DNA of 8,068 bases from an uncultured Bacillaceae bacterium. GTDB lineage: Bacteria; Bacillota; Bacilli; Bacillales; Alkalibacillaceae. Numbering within the stretch: the stretch's first letter is position 1; each line of letters starts with the position of its first letter. The stretch lies in the NCBI GenBank assembly GCA_937958375.1, contig CALGNY010000162.1, positions 1-8,068 of the forward strand. Reading direction: 5' to 3'. Below, one piece after another: positions 1-5,823 of this stretch. The notes beneath the pieces are model-generated. The model did no database searches. It saw nothing but the letters and a program-made list of their open reading frames with translations, and was not told where the DNA came from. The translations under genes were made by a program, and so were the position numbers.

Positions 1-107
1 AGCATAGGTGAGACCCCGCAGTGCTTTAGCACGAGGAGGCTCACCAGCTCCCCGTGGAAAGCGGAGTATATTTCCGTAGCGGTGATGATGCACTATTGTT
101 CGTTCTT
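1..107. repeat. Partial palindromic intergenic repeat, cut by window edge
   Basis: This non-coding stretch is built of nested inverted repeats. GGTGAG (7-12) pairs with CTCACC (40-45) and encloses GTGC/GCAC (21-24 and 29-32) around a TTTA loop. A second group follows: CTCC (48-51) with GGAG (63-66), and GGAAA (56-60) with TTTCC (71-75). No convincing reading frame crosses it. From memory it resembles a family of dispersed intergenic repeats of halophilic and alkaliphilic Bacillaceae, in which a GTGAG...CTCAC stem carries one flank ending in GTATATTTCCG; that match is recollection, not a search. Only one flank is visible, so the other end should lie before base 1. The right boundary is approximate. 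It could instead be a structured RNA or a REP-like, IS-derived miniature element. Confidence 0.6.
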
Positions 108-108
108 T

Positions 109-142
109 CTGAGTAAAAATAGTTTTTTACCAGCCTCTTTTT
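109..142 (+). terminator. Weak A/T-rich stem-loop with T tract
   Basis: CTGAGTAAAAA (109-119) pairs with TTTTTACCAG (124-133) with one bulged base around the loop TAGT, and TTTTT follows at 138-142. In the plus direction it could end a transcript entering from the left. In the minus direction it lies just after the stop of the 70-residue gene but has no T tract outside the stem, so its use there is doubtful. The stem is mostly A-U and weak. Confidence 0.3.
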
Positions 143-165
143 ATGTACTCTTAACCAAACAACAA

Positions 166-378
166 TTACCACTCCTGACAGTCAGGGGCGCAATGCCTAC
201 ATCCATCAAACATTCGATAAGGGTGTTTCAATTTTGCTGATTTTAGGGCTTGGTGGCAGTCATTGAATTGACCTAAAAATATGTATTTCTCTTTCGTTTG
301 CAAGTATGAGCAACCCTCCGCATGTACTTTGAAAATTCCTTTTTGATTTGCTTTTACACCACAATAGTAAGGAATCAT
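166..378 (-). CDS. Small Cys/His-rich protein, possible zinc binder
   Basis: This is a 70-residue protein of unknown function. The frame is open to a TTG at 414, but AAAGGAGG (394-387 on the minus strand) lies inside that extension, exactly 8 bases before the ATG at 378-376, so I start there. Visible residues: C6, then H19-x3-C23 (VHAEGC), then LGQFNDCHQALKSAK (35-49) with C41 and H42, and a C-terminal C60-x2-C63-x3-C67 (DGCRHCAPDC). The layout resembles a widespread family of small conserved hypothetical proteins with the pattern H-x3-C...LGxFxxCxEAxxxAK...DGCxxC...C, which I know only from memory. The cysteines and histidines suggest a metal site; that is inference. There is no signal peptide or membrane segment. 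Monocistronic: it follows the terminator at 472-506 and has no partner downstream. I see no clear promoter in 379-471. Confidence 0.72.
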   Translation of the reverse strand: MIPYYCGVKANQKGIFKVHAEGCSYLQTKEKYIFLGQFNDCHQALKSAKLKHPYRMFDGCRHCAPDCQEW

Positions 379-386
379 CACGCTTT

Positions 387-394
387 CCTCCTTT
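387..394 (-). promoter_or_regulatory. Ribosome binding site deciding the start of the 70-residue gene
   Basis: The minus strand reads AAAGGAGG here, a near-perfect Shine-Dalgarno sequence, 8 bases before ATG. It sits inside the longer open frame that starts at 414, so it argues for the downstream start. Confidence 0.8.
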
Positions 395-471
395 GCTGTA
401 ATATAGTTCGGCAAATTAGTCGAAAATCCTTTATTTACAGTTATTTTGTTTCTTAAGTCTTACCATTATGG

Positions 472-506
472 AAAAAATGACCGACTCATCTGTTGAGCCG
501 GTCATT
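472..506 (-). terminator. Rho-independent terminator of the 77-residue gene
   Basis: On the minus strand a 13-base-pair stem is formed by 506-494 (AATGACCGGCTCA) and 488-476 (TGAGTCGGTCATT), with one G-U pair and a 5-base loop. It runs straight into a T tract at 477-472. It starts 3 bases after the stop codon of the 510-743 gene. The plus strand has no T tract after the stem, so it works in one direction. Confidence 0.88.
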
Positions 507-509
507 CGC

Positions 510-743
510 TTAATCGATTTCGTCATCCTTTTTATTATCTTTTTCTTCATATTTCCGTTCCGATTGGGAAGTTTCCTGGTATCCTGCGCCATCACGGTTT
601 TTCATCTCGTCAATCTTTAAGTCTTCCATCGGTATATCATCCGTATGCTTTTGTTCTTCCATTTCATCCAATGCTGTTCGCTTTTCATCAAAAACGGAAT
701 CTCTTTTTCCTTTTGGAAGCTCATTCTTTTTATCTTTACCCAT
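510..743 (-). CDS. Small highly charged, probably disordered protein
   Basis: A 77-residue protein that I do not recognise. It starts at ATG 743-741 with GAGGTGAT 3 bases upstream, and ends at a TAA followed at once by a strong terminator; those signals on both sides make it a real gene. Well over half of its residues are Asp, Glu, Lys or Arg. It has no cysteine, no tryptophan and no hydrophobic run, so it should be soluble and largely unfolded. The middle (about 27-48) is richer in Met, Leu and Ile and could form a short amphipathic helix; the C-terminus is a K/E/D run ending in DDEID. Small hydrophilic proteins that begin MG-charged are common in Bacillaceae, some of them made in spores or under stress, but I cannot place this one in a family. 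It is divergent from the yeaC operon, with about 285 bases between them. Confidence 0.72.
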   Translation of the reverse strand: MGKDKKNELPKGKRDSVFDEKRTALDEMEEQKHTDDIPMEDLKIDEMKNRDGAGYQETSQSERKYEEKDNKKDDEID

Positions 744-841
744 GGGATCACCTCAAGATCATCAGACTTTACTAATGATGTACCTCTTTTTTGGACGCAA
801 TAAACGTTTGAGACGAGTCATTTCCTACTTCTTTCATTATC

Positions 842-850
842 TGATAAAAT
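842..850 (+). promoter_or_regulatory. Candidate extended -10 promoter for the yeaC operon
   Basis: TGATAAAAT is an extended -10 element (TGn plus TAAAAT, 5 of 6 matches to the SigA consensus). A poor -35 (TTTCCT, 821-826) lies 18 bases upstream, which fits an extended -10 promoter. It would give a leader of about 170 bases before the yeaC start. I see no better SigA promoter between 744 and 1028, and no structured leader element. Otherwise this divergent region is A-rich and without recognisable content. Confidence 0.35.
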
Positions 851-1028
851 TAAATAGAGTATGTGAAAAGAATTTTAGAGAATCGTTTCATTTGAAAAAA
901 AATATCGAAAAAGATCAACAAAGAAAGGTAAATGATAGTTTCAAAGTTTGCTTGTATAGAAAACGGTCAGCAGGAAAAGCTAGAGATAGATTGATTGTGA
1001 AGGTGATTTGAAGGAGGAGAAACAGGGG

Positions 1029-1985
1029 ATGGAAACGTCGATGATGGCTCAGCATTCGAAAATTGAAAGACTTGTAGCGAATATGGAAAAGGTAATGATT
1101 GGTAAACGGGAAGCGGTTGAATTGACCGTTGTCGCTTTATTGACAGAGGGGCATGTTCTGTTGGAAGACGTTCCGGGTGTAGGGAAGACGATGCTCGTCC
1201 GGTCGCTGGCCAAATCGTTGGACTTGGATTTCAAACGGATTCAATTCACACCTGATTTATTGCCATCTGACGTTACAGGGATGTCTGTTTATAACCAAAA
1301 GGAAATGACTTTTGAATTCCGTGCTGGACCGATTTTTGGAAACATTGTGTTGGCGGATGAGATTAACCGAACGTCACCAAAGACCCAATCGGCATTACTG
1401 GAAAGTATGGAGGAGCGGAATATTACAGTCGATGGAAATACGATGGCATTAAAACGACCTTTCTTTGTGATGGCAACCCAAAACCCGATTGAGTATGAAG
1501 GAACATATGCGTTGCCCGAAGCACAGTTGGATCGGTTTTTGCTGAAGCTTCAATTAGGCTATCCGACGTTGCAAGAGGAGGTCGAAATGCTTGATCGAAC
1601 GTCAGCCGTTCATCCGGTTGATCAAATTGAAGCGGTCATGACAAAAGAAGAAGTGATTGACCTACAACAGGAAGTCAAACACACCCATCTGAGCCAGCAT
1701 GTCAAAGAGTATATCGTCAAAATCATTCATCAGACACGTAATCACTCGATGCTTGATTTAGGGGCTAGCCCGAGAGCTTCCATTGCATTGATGCGGGCTT
1801 CGAAAGGTTATGCATTTTTGCAAGGGCGTGATTATGTCATTCCGGATGATGTCAAACAAATGGCCCCTCACGTTTTGAGTCATCGCTTGCTTGTCAGCTC
1901 GGAAGCGCGTTTTGAAGGACGCACGGTTACTTCGATTGTGAATGAGGTCATCAACCAAACCATGGTACCAATGGATCGAGGTTAA
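1029..1985 (+). CDS. yeaC: MoxR-type AAA+ ATPase, YeaC-like
   Basis: A 318-residue cytoplasmic AAA+ ATPase of the MoxR family, full length. The frame is open from a TTG at 1008, but AAGGAGG (1011-1017) lies inside that extension, so ATG 1029 is the start. Visible motifs: Walker A PGVGKT (49-54), a PDLLPSDVTG segment typical of MoxR (75-84), the insertion after it ending FRAGPIF (97-103), Walker B IVLADE (106-111) followed by INRTSPKTQSALLE, sensor 1 ATQNP (149-153), the EGTYALPEAQLDRF stretch with the likely arginine finger R169, and sensor 2 GASPRAS with R249. MoxR ATPases act as chaperone-like remodellers of partner proteins, usually with a DUF58 or von Willebrand A protein encoded next door, as here. 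The client in this operon is unknown. It is first in the operon; yeaD begins 4 bases after its stop. Confidence 0.95.
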   Translation: METSMMAQHSKIERLVANMEKVMIGKREAVELTVVALLTEGHVLLEDVPGVGKTMLVRSLAKSLDLDFKRIQFTPDLLPSDVTGMSVYNQKEMTFEFRAGPIFGNIVLADEINRTSPKTQSALLESMEERNITVDGNTMALKRPFFVMATQNPIEYEGTYALPEAQLDRFLLKLQLGYPTLQEEVEMLDRTSAVHPVDQIEAVMTKEEVIDLQQEVKHTHLSQHVKEYIVKIIHQTRNHSMLDLGASPRASIALMRASKGYAFLQGRDYVIPDDVKQMAPHVLSHRLLVSSEARFEGRTVTSIVNEVINQTMVPMDRG

Positions 1986-1989
1986 TCTG

Positions 1990-3249
1990 ATGAGTCCATT
2001 ACGTTTGACAGTCCGATTTATTTTTGTCCTCGTCTTGTTTGGTTTGCTTTTTTCGTATGCCATGTTTCAAGGTGGCTTTGTCAGTTGGTTTTTGTTTTTC
2101 AGTTTTCTCCCCGTCCTCCTGTATTCGGTTTATTTAGCGATTTACCCAATGAATTGGTCACAAACAGAACGGAAGTTTTCGAAAAAATATGCGGAAGCAG
2201 GGCAGGACGTCGAAGTAGAAATTACGTTCAGACGCCTGTTGCCATTACCTCTTTTTTACATCATCGTAGAGGATCAGTTACCTGAAGAAATCATGTGGAA
2301 AGAGACTCGCGAAAAAAAGTATCAATTTCTAAGCCGTCCATCGATTTTGAAGAATCGCTCCCCTCAAAAAACGATTATTTTTCCGTGGTTTAAGCGAACC
2401 GTGACGTTTCGTTACATTCTCGATCATATTCCGCGTGGAAGTCATCATTTTTCACAAGTGAAAATGGTTAGTGGTGATTTTCTCGGAATGATCAAAAAGG
2501 AAAGGGTTCTATCCATTCCTTCCGTTCTTCATGTCAAGCCGTGGGGAAGATCTCTTAAACAATCCAATGAGATGTCAACGTTTGATGAGGGGAAGCAGAC
2601 GGCGTTCTCACCACAAATCAGGCATACAAATATGGTTGCTGGTGTGAGGGACTATGCACCGGGAGACCGTTTTTCTTGGGTTGATTGGAAAACGACGGCA
2701 AAAAAACAAAAGCTGACGACGAAGGAATTCGAGCAGGAAAAGCACAAGGATTTGACGGTCATGCTGAACGGAATTGCACCGGCTAATCGGTGGTTGGCAT
2801 TTGAAGCTTCGGTGGAAATCGGTCATGCATTGGCTCATCAATCGCTACGGCTTTATGGTAATGTCCAAATGATTTTTGCGGGGAAGGAAAGAGAGGAAAT
2901 CCTTCTCACCAACCGAAAACGATCGACCGAGCAATTGATCCAATTCTTGACGAGTGTTCGTCCCGTTGAGGAAGGGTCGTTTTATGAGCAGCTGACAAAA
3001 GAGGCGATCCAGCGTTCCCAGGAACGGAATTTGCTGATTGTGTCGTCTGAAATCAATCAACAAATCGGAGAAACGTTGATTCGATTGCATCAACAAGGCA
3101 GGGAAATCGCATTCATTTTTATCGCAGGGAAAAACCAGCTGCAAGATGATGAGCGGGCTGTAATCCATCGTATGAAACAAAGCCCTGTGTCGTTTTCATG
3201 GTTAAAAGAAGAAGACTTAATGCGGAGTCAAATTGAGGTGAACGCTTGA
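1990..3249 (+). CDS. yeaD: Membrane-anchored DUF58 protein, YeaD-like
   Basis: A 419-residue DUF58 protein, probable partner of the MoxR ATPase. ATG 1990 is preceded by GAGG at the end of yeaC (8 bases away); an earlier in-frame ATG at 1942 lies inside yeaC without such a site. Two membrane helices (about 9-26 and 29-51) form a hairpin at the N-terminus, and the rest should be cytoplasmic. Residues 219-250 carry the DUF58 signature: VRDYAPGDRFSWVDWKTTAK, then L242 and a KEFEQE end. DUF58 proteins carry a von Willebrand A-like fold after this signature. Here the strand at 254-262 reads DLTVMLNGI and lacks the DxSxS metal motif, so a classical MIDAS site is probably missing. The role is inferred: adaptor between ATPase and membrane partner in envelope maintenance. 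Translation is coupled to yebA: the TGA stop overlaps the next ATG by one base. Confidence 0.93.
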   Translation: MSPLRLTVRFIFVLVLFGLLFSYAMFQGGFVSWFLFFSFLPVLLYSVYLAIYPMNWSQTERKFSKKYAEAGQDVEVEITFRRLLPLPLFYIIVEDQLPEEIMWKETREKKYQFLSRPSILKNRSPQKTIIFPWFKRTVTFRYILDHIPRGSHHFSQVKMVSGDFLGMIKKERVLSIPSVLHVKPWGRSLKQSNEMSTFDEGKQTAFSPQIRHTNMVAGVRDYAPGDRFSWVDWKTTAKKQKLTTKEFEQEKHKDLTVMLNGIAPANRWLAFEASVEIGHALAHQSLRLYGNVQMIFAGKEREEILLTNRKRSTEQLIQFLTSVRPVEEGSFYEQLTKEAIQRSQERNLLIVSSEINQQIGETLIRLHQQGREIAFIFIAGKNQLQDDERAVIHRMKQSPVSFSWLKEEDLMRSQIEVNA

Positions 3250-5447
3250 TGCGTTTAAATGGTAATCCAGCACACCCTTGGATGAGTCTAATTTTATATG
3301 TAGGTGCCATGCTCTTGTTGTTTGAGTGGATTACTCCGCTTGAAATTGTATCGGACACAGGCTATGTGCACTTATTTTACTTATTTGTGGCGTATTGTTT
3401 TTTGTTGACGGCCATTCATATGCCTGTTTGGCTACGGTCTCCGTTAAAATTGGTTGGACTATTGTTCATCATCCATTATTTATTTTTCGATGTCACATTC
3501 CTTTCAAGGGAGTGGATTGGCCATTTGATCAGCGATTTGCAGGTAAACATTGAGCTGTTTTCTGGCCAGAATTGGATGCAACTGACTCCATTGTTCCGTA
3601 CGCTGCTTTTCTTGATTCTTTTATGGATGCTCAGTTATCTGCTTTATTATTGGTTTGTCATCGTGAAAAGACCGCTATCTTTTATCGTGTTCACGTTTAT
3701 TTATATCACGGTGTTGGATACGTTTACGGATTATTCTGCAATCTGGCCGATTATCCGATCGTTTGTCATTGGGGTCAGCATACTTGGAGTCAGTCATTTA
3801 TTTAAGATGGCAGAGAACGAGCGAATCCGGATTCAGTCGTTTCGTGTGTTGATGAAATGGTTAGCCCCATTATTGATTGTGATTGTCGTTGGGACATCAA
3901 TCGGTTATGCGGCACCGAAATTCGACCCACAATGGCCGGATCCGGTGCCATTCCTGCAAGGGGCTGCGGAGGAAGGCTTCAGTGGAAGCGGTTTTCAAAA
4001 CCAAGTTCAGCGGATCGGATACGGTGAGAACGATGAGCAGTTGGGCGGTGGCTTTTTAGCGGATGATACGACCGTGTTTTACGCATCGGCTCGAACCAGT
4101 CAATATTGGAAAGTCGAAACAAAAGACTTTTATACCGGAAAAGGCTGGGAACGGACGGTGGAGGGTGAGTTTATTGAAGGCGCACCTGGAGAGGTCTTAG
4201 CCCTTCAGCCGTACGACATCGACGTGGAGCGGATTCCGACAGAGTCTACCATCCAAATGGTTGAACCAGGAAACTTAACGAAGCTTCCGTACCGGTATGG
4301 AACCACATCTTTCACAGACTTCCCGGTTAAATATAACCCAGAAACAGGGGAAGTGAACAACCTGAGCGGTTCACCTTCAGACGGGTATCATATAGAAGTC
4401 ATGCGACCGAATTTCCCCTTGAATACATTGAGAGAAGCGAGAAATCTCGATTGGCATGTCTCGGATGCTTACCTGCAATTGCCGGATTCCATACCCGATC
4501 GCATCCATCATTTGACACAGGAGATTATCGAAGGTGAAGAAAATCCCTACGATCAGGCGAAGGCGATTGAGCAATTTTTTACGCGTGATGGATATGAGTA
4601 TGAAACGGAAGATGTACCCGTTCCATATGAAGAAGCGGACTTTGTCGATCAATTCCTCTTTGAAACGAAACGCGGTTACTGTGACCATTATTCAACATCG
4701 ATGGTCGTCATGTTGCGCTCAGCAGATATTCCAGCTCGTTGGGTGAAAGGATTTACTGGAGGCGAATTGGCCAACCAAGCAAATGTATTCGATACCGAGG
4801 GCATGAATACGTATGAGATTCAAAATAACCATGCCCATTCGTGGGTAGAAGCTTATTTTCCTGAAGTTGGTTGGGTGCCGTTTGAGCCGACGGTCGGCTT
4901 TTCAAACCAGTCGGATTTTGTGACCGGAGAGGACACGGAAGATTTACTTGACGATCGTGAAGAAACGGAAGACTATGAACAAGATATTCCAGAACCAGAA
5001 TTGGATGAGGGACCCGAGCAAGAGGAGACTGAGGAAGAAGATGAAAATGAAACAGCTGGGGCATCGGATTTCTCAGGCTACACATTTGTGAAGTGGCTCG
5101 TCGTAATCGGATTATCGTTGTTTGTGCTTTGGTTGATTTTCCGCAACCGTTATCGTTTCTTGTCGTATTGGAAGAAAAATCAGCTCAAACGAAATCCTGA
5201 TCAGAAAACGTTCGTAAATGCGTATGGATTTTTGTTGAAGCTTTTATCGAATGAAGGCTACCGGATGAAAAGTGGGCAAACGTTACGAGAGTTTGCAACC
5301 CATGTCGATCGACAGATGGGTAACTCGGATATGTCTTCACTGACGTCCTATTATGAACGTGCGGTTTACCGTGAAGAGGATCTTTCCAACGAAAATGACC
5401 AAATCGATCGGTTGTGGAACAAGATTGTTCGAAATTTGATTGCATAA
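3249..5447 (+). CDS. yebA: Multi-pass membrane transglutaminase-like protein, YebA/TgpA type
   Basis: A 732-residue membrane protein with an extracytoplasmic transglutaminase-like domain. ATG 3249 overlaps the yeaD stop and has GAGGTG 8 bases upstream; the TTG at 3246 is less likely. Order: about six to seven membrane helices (roughly 12-28, 38-57, 67-82, 116-138, 143-160, 168-185, 203-221; DUF3488-type region), an outside segment (222-610), one helix (612-631) and a cytoplasmic DUF4129-like tail (632-732). The transglutaminase core is at about 435-550: Cys478 in RGYCDHYS, His530 in HSWVEAY, and Glu546 in WVPFEPT, where many family members have Asp. An acidic low-complexity stretch (557-604) links it to the last helix. 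Related TgpA proteins are envelope enzymes of unsettled substrate, acting as cysteine peptidase or acyl-transferase. Last gene of the operon; I see no terminator between it and the pbuG promoter. Confidence 0.93.
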   Translation: MRLNGNPAHPWMSLILYVGAMLLLFEWITPLEIVSDTGYVHLFYLFVAYCFLLTAIHMPVWLRSPLKLVGLLFIIHYLFFDVTFLSREWIGHLISDLQVNIELFSGQNWMQLTPLFRTLLFLILLWMLSYLLYYWFVIVKRPLSFIVFTFIYITVLDTFTDYSAIWPIIRSFVIGVSILGVSHLFKMAENERIRIQSFRVLMKWLAPLLIVIVVGTSIGYAAPKFDPQWPDPVPFLQGAAEEGFSGSGFQNQVQRIGYGENDEQLGGGFLADDTTVFYASARTSQYWKVETKDFYTGKGWERTVEGEFIEGAPGEVLALQPYDIDVERIPTESTIQMVEPGNLTKLPYRYGTTSFTDFPVKYNPETGEVNNLSGSPSDGYHIEVMRPNFPLNTLREARNLDWHVSDAYLQLPDSIPDRIHHLTQEIIEGEENPYDQAKAIEQFFTRDGYEYETEDVPVPYEEADFVDQFLFETKRGYCDHYSTSMVVMLRSADIPARWVKGFTGGELANQANVFDTEGMNTYEIQNNHAHSWVEAYFPEVGWVPFEPTVGFSNQSDFVTGEDTEDLLDDREETEDYEQDIPEPELDEGPEQEETEEEDENETAGASDFSGYTFVKWLVVIGLSLFVLWLIFRNRYRFLSYWKKNQLKRNPDQKTFVNAYGFLLKLLSNEGYRMKSGQTLREFATHVDRQMGNSDMSSLTSYYERAVYREEDLSNENDQIDRLWNKIVRNLIA

Positions 5448-5536
5448 ACGGGGGAAGTTGATAGAATCGTTTTGATTTGGTGGATTTAAACGTACTATCA
5501 TGCTGCCTTTCAATTCGATCATTCGTAAATTCCCTC

Positions 5537-5565
5537 TTGACGAAATCGGGAAGAGCTTGTAAAGT
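5537..5565 (+). promoter_or_regulatory. Candidate SigA promoter of pbuG
   Basis: TTGACG (5537-5542) and TAAAGT (5560-5565) are 17 bases apart. The -35 is a 5 of 6 match, the -10 only 4 of 6. Transcription would begin near 5572, about 20 bases before the riboswitch, a usual distance. The other contents of 5448-5590 are unremarkable: no gene, and only a weak 6-base inverted repeat (TGATAG 5459-5464, CTATCA 5495-5500) with a 30-base loop. Confidence 0.5.
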
Positions 5566-5590
5566 ATAGATGTAATATAAAAAACTTGAA

Positions 5591-5662
5591 CACTTCGTAT
5601 AATATTGGGGATATGGCCCAAGAGTTTCTACCAGACTACCGTAAATGGTCTGACTACGAGTG
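5591..5662 (+). ncRNA. Purine riboswitch aptamer, guanine class
   Basis: This is a complete purine aptamer. P1 is formed by 5591-5599 and 5655-5662 with one bulged U. P2 pairs TTGGG (5605-5609) with CCCAA (5617-5621) around the conserved loop GATATGG (5610-5616). The junction J2/3 carries GTTTCTA (5624-5630). P3 pairs CAGACTA (5632-5638) with TGGTCTG (5646-5652) around the conserved loop CCGTAAA (5639-5645). The two loops are the ones that kiss in solved structures. The specificity base, C74 in xpt numbering, is C5654 in the sequence GACTACG; a C here selects guanine and hypoxanthine, a U would select adenine. That agrees with the downstream gene, a hypoxanthine/guanine permease. Confidence 0.95.
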
Positions 5663-5730
5663 ATTGTCGAATAACCGAAGGAGACGTATGGACAGTTGTC
5701 TGTATGTTTGTCGGTGGTTTTGCAATCTTC

Positions 5731-5770
5731 CTCGTAGCACTCTTGGAACTTCCAAGGGTGCTTTTTGCTT
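5731..5770 (+). terminator. Riboswitch expression platform: intrinsic terminator
   Basis: GCACTCTTGGA (5737-5747) pairs with TCCAAGGGTGC (5751-5761), one G-U pair, followed by TTTTT (5762-5766). Just before it, CTCGTAG (5731-5737) is the exact reverse complement of CTACGAG (5654-5660), the 3' strand of aptamer P1. With one bulged A the pairing extends to 5651-5660 with 5731-5739, into the terminator stem. So without ligand an antiterminator can form; with guanine bound, P1 is held and the terminator forms. The switching model is inferred from base pairing and from known pbuG/xpt riboswitches. The terminator may also stop readthrough from yebA. Confidence 0.88.
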
Positions 5771-5823
5771 TATGAATTTCCATAAAGTCGTAGTCGTTCA
5801 AGGAAATCGAGGGGGAAATCGCA

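Noticed and set aside
744..841. Promoter for the 77-residue minus-strand gene
   Set aside because: The best pair, TTGCGT and CATTAG on the minus strand, matches the consensus too poorly to call.
742..1011. Plus-strand open frame of 89 codons before yeaC
   Set aside because: It lies in the divergent intergenic region, begins inside the opposite gene's start, has no ribosome binding site and encodes no recognisable domain; the A-rich sequence explains the Lys-rich translation.
2608..3180. Minus-strand open frames inside yeaD
   Set aside because: They have no ribosome binding sites or domains and overlap a well-supported gene.
5448..5536. Possible terminator after yebA
   Set aside because: Only short inverted repeats (for example TGATAG/CTATCA with a 30-base loop) and no T tract are present.
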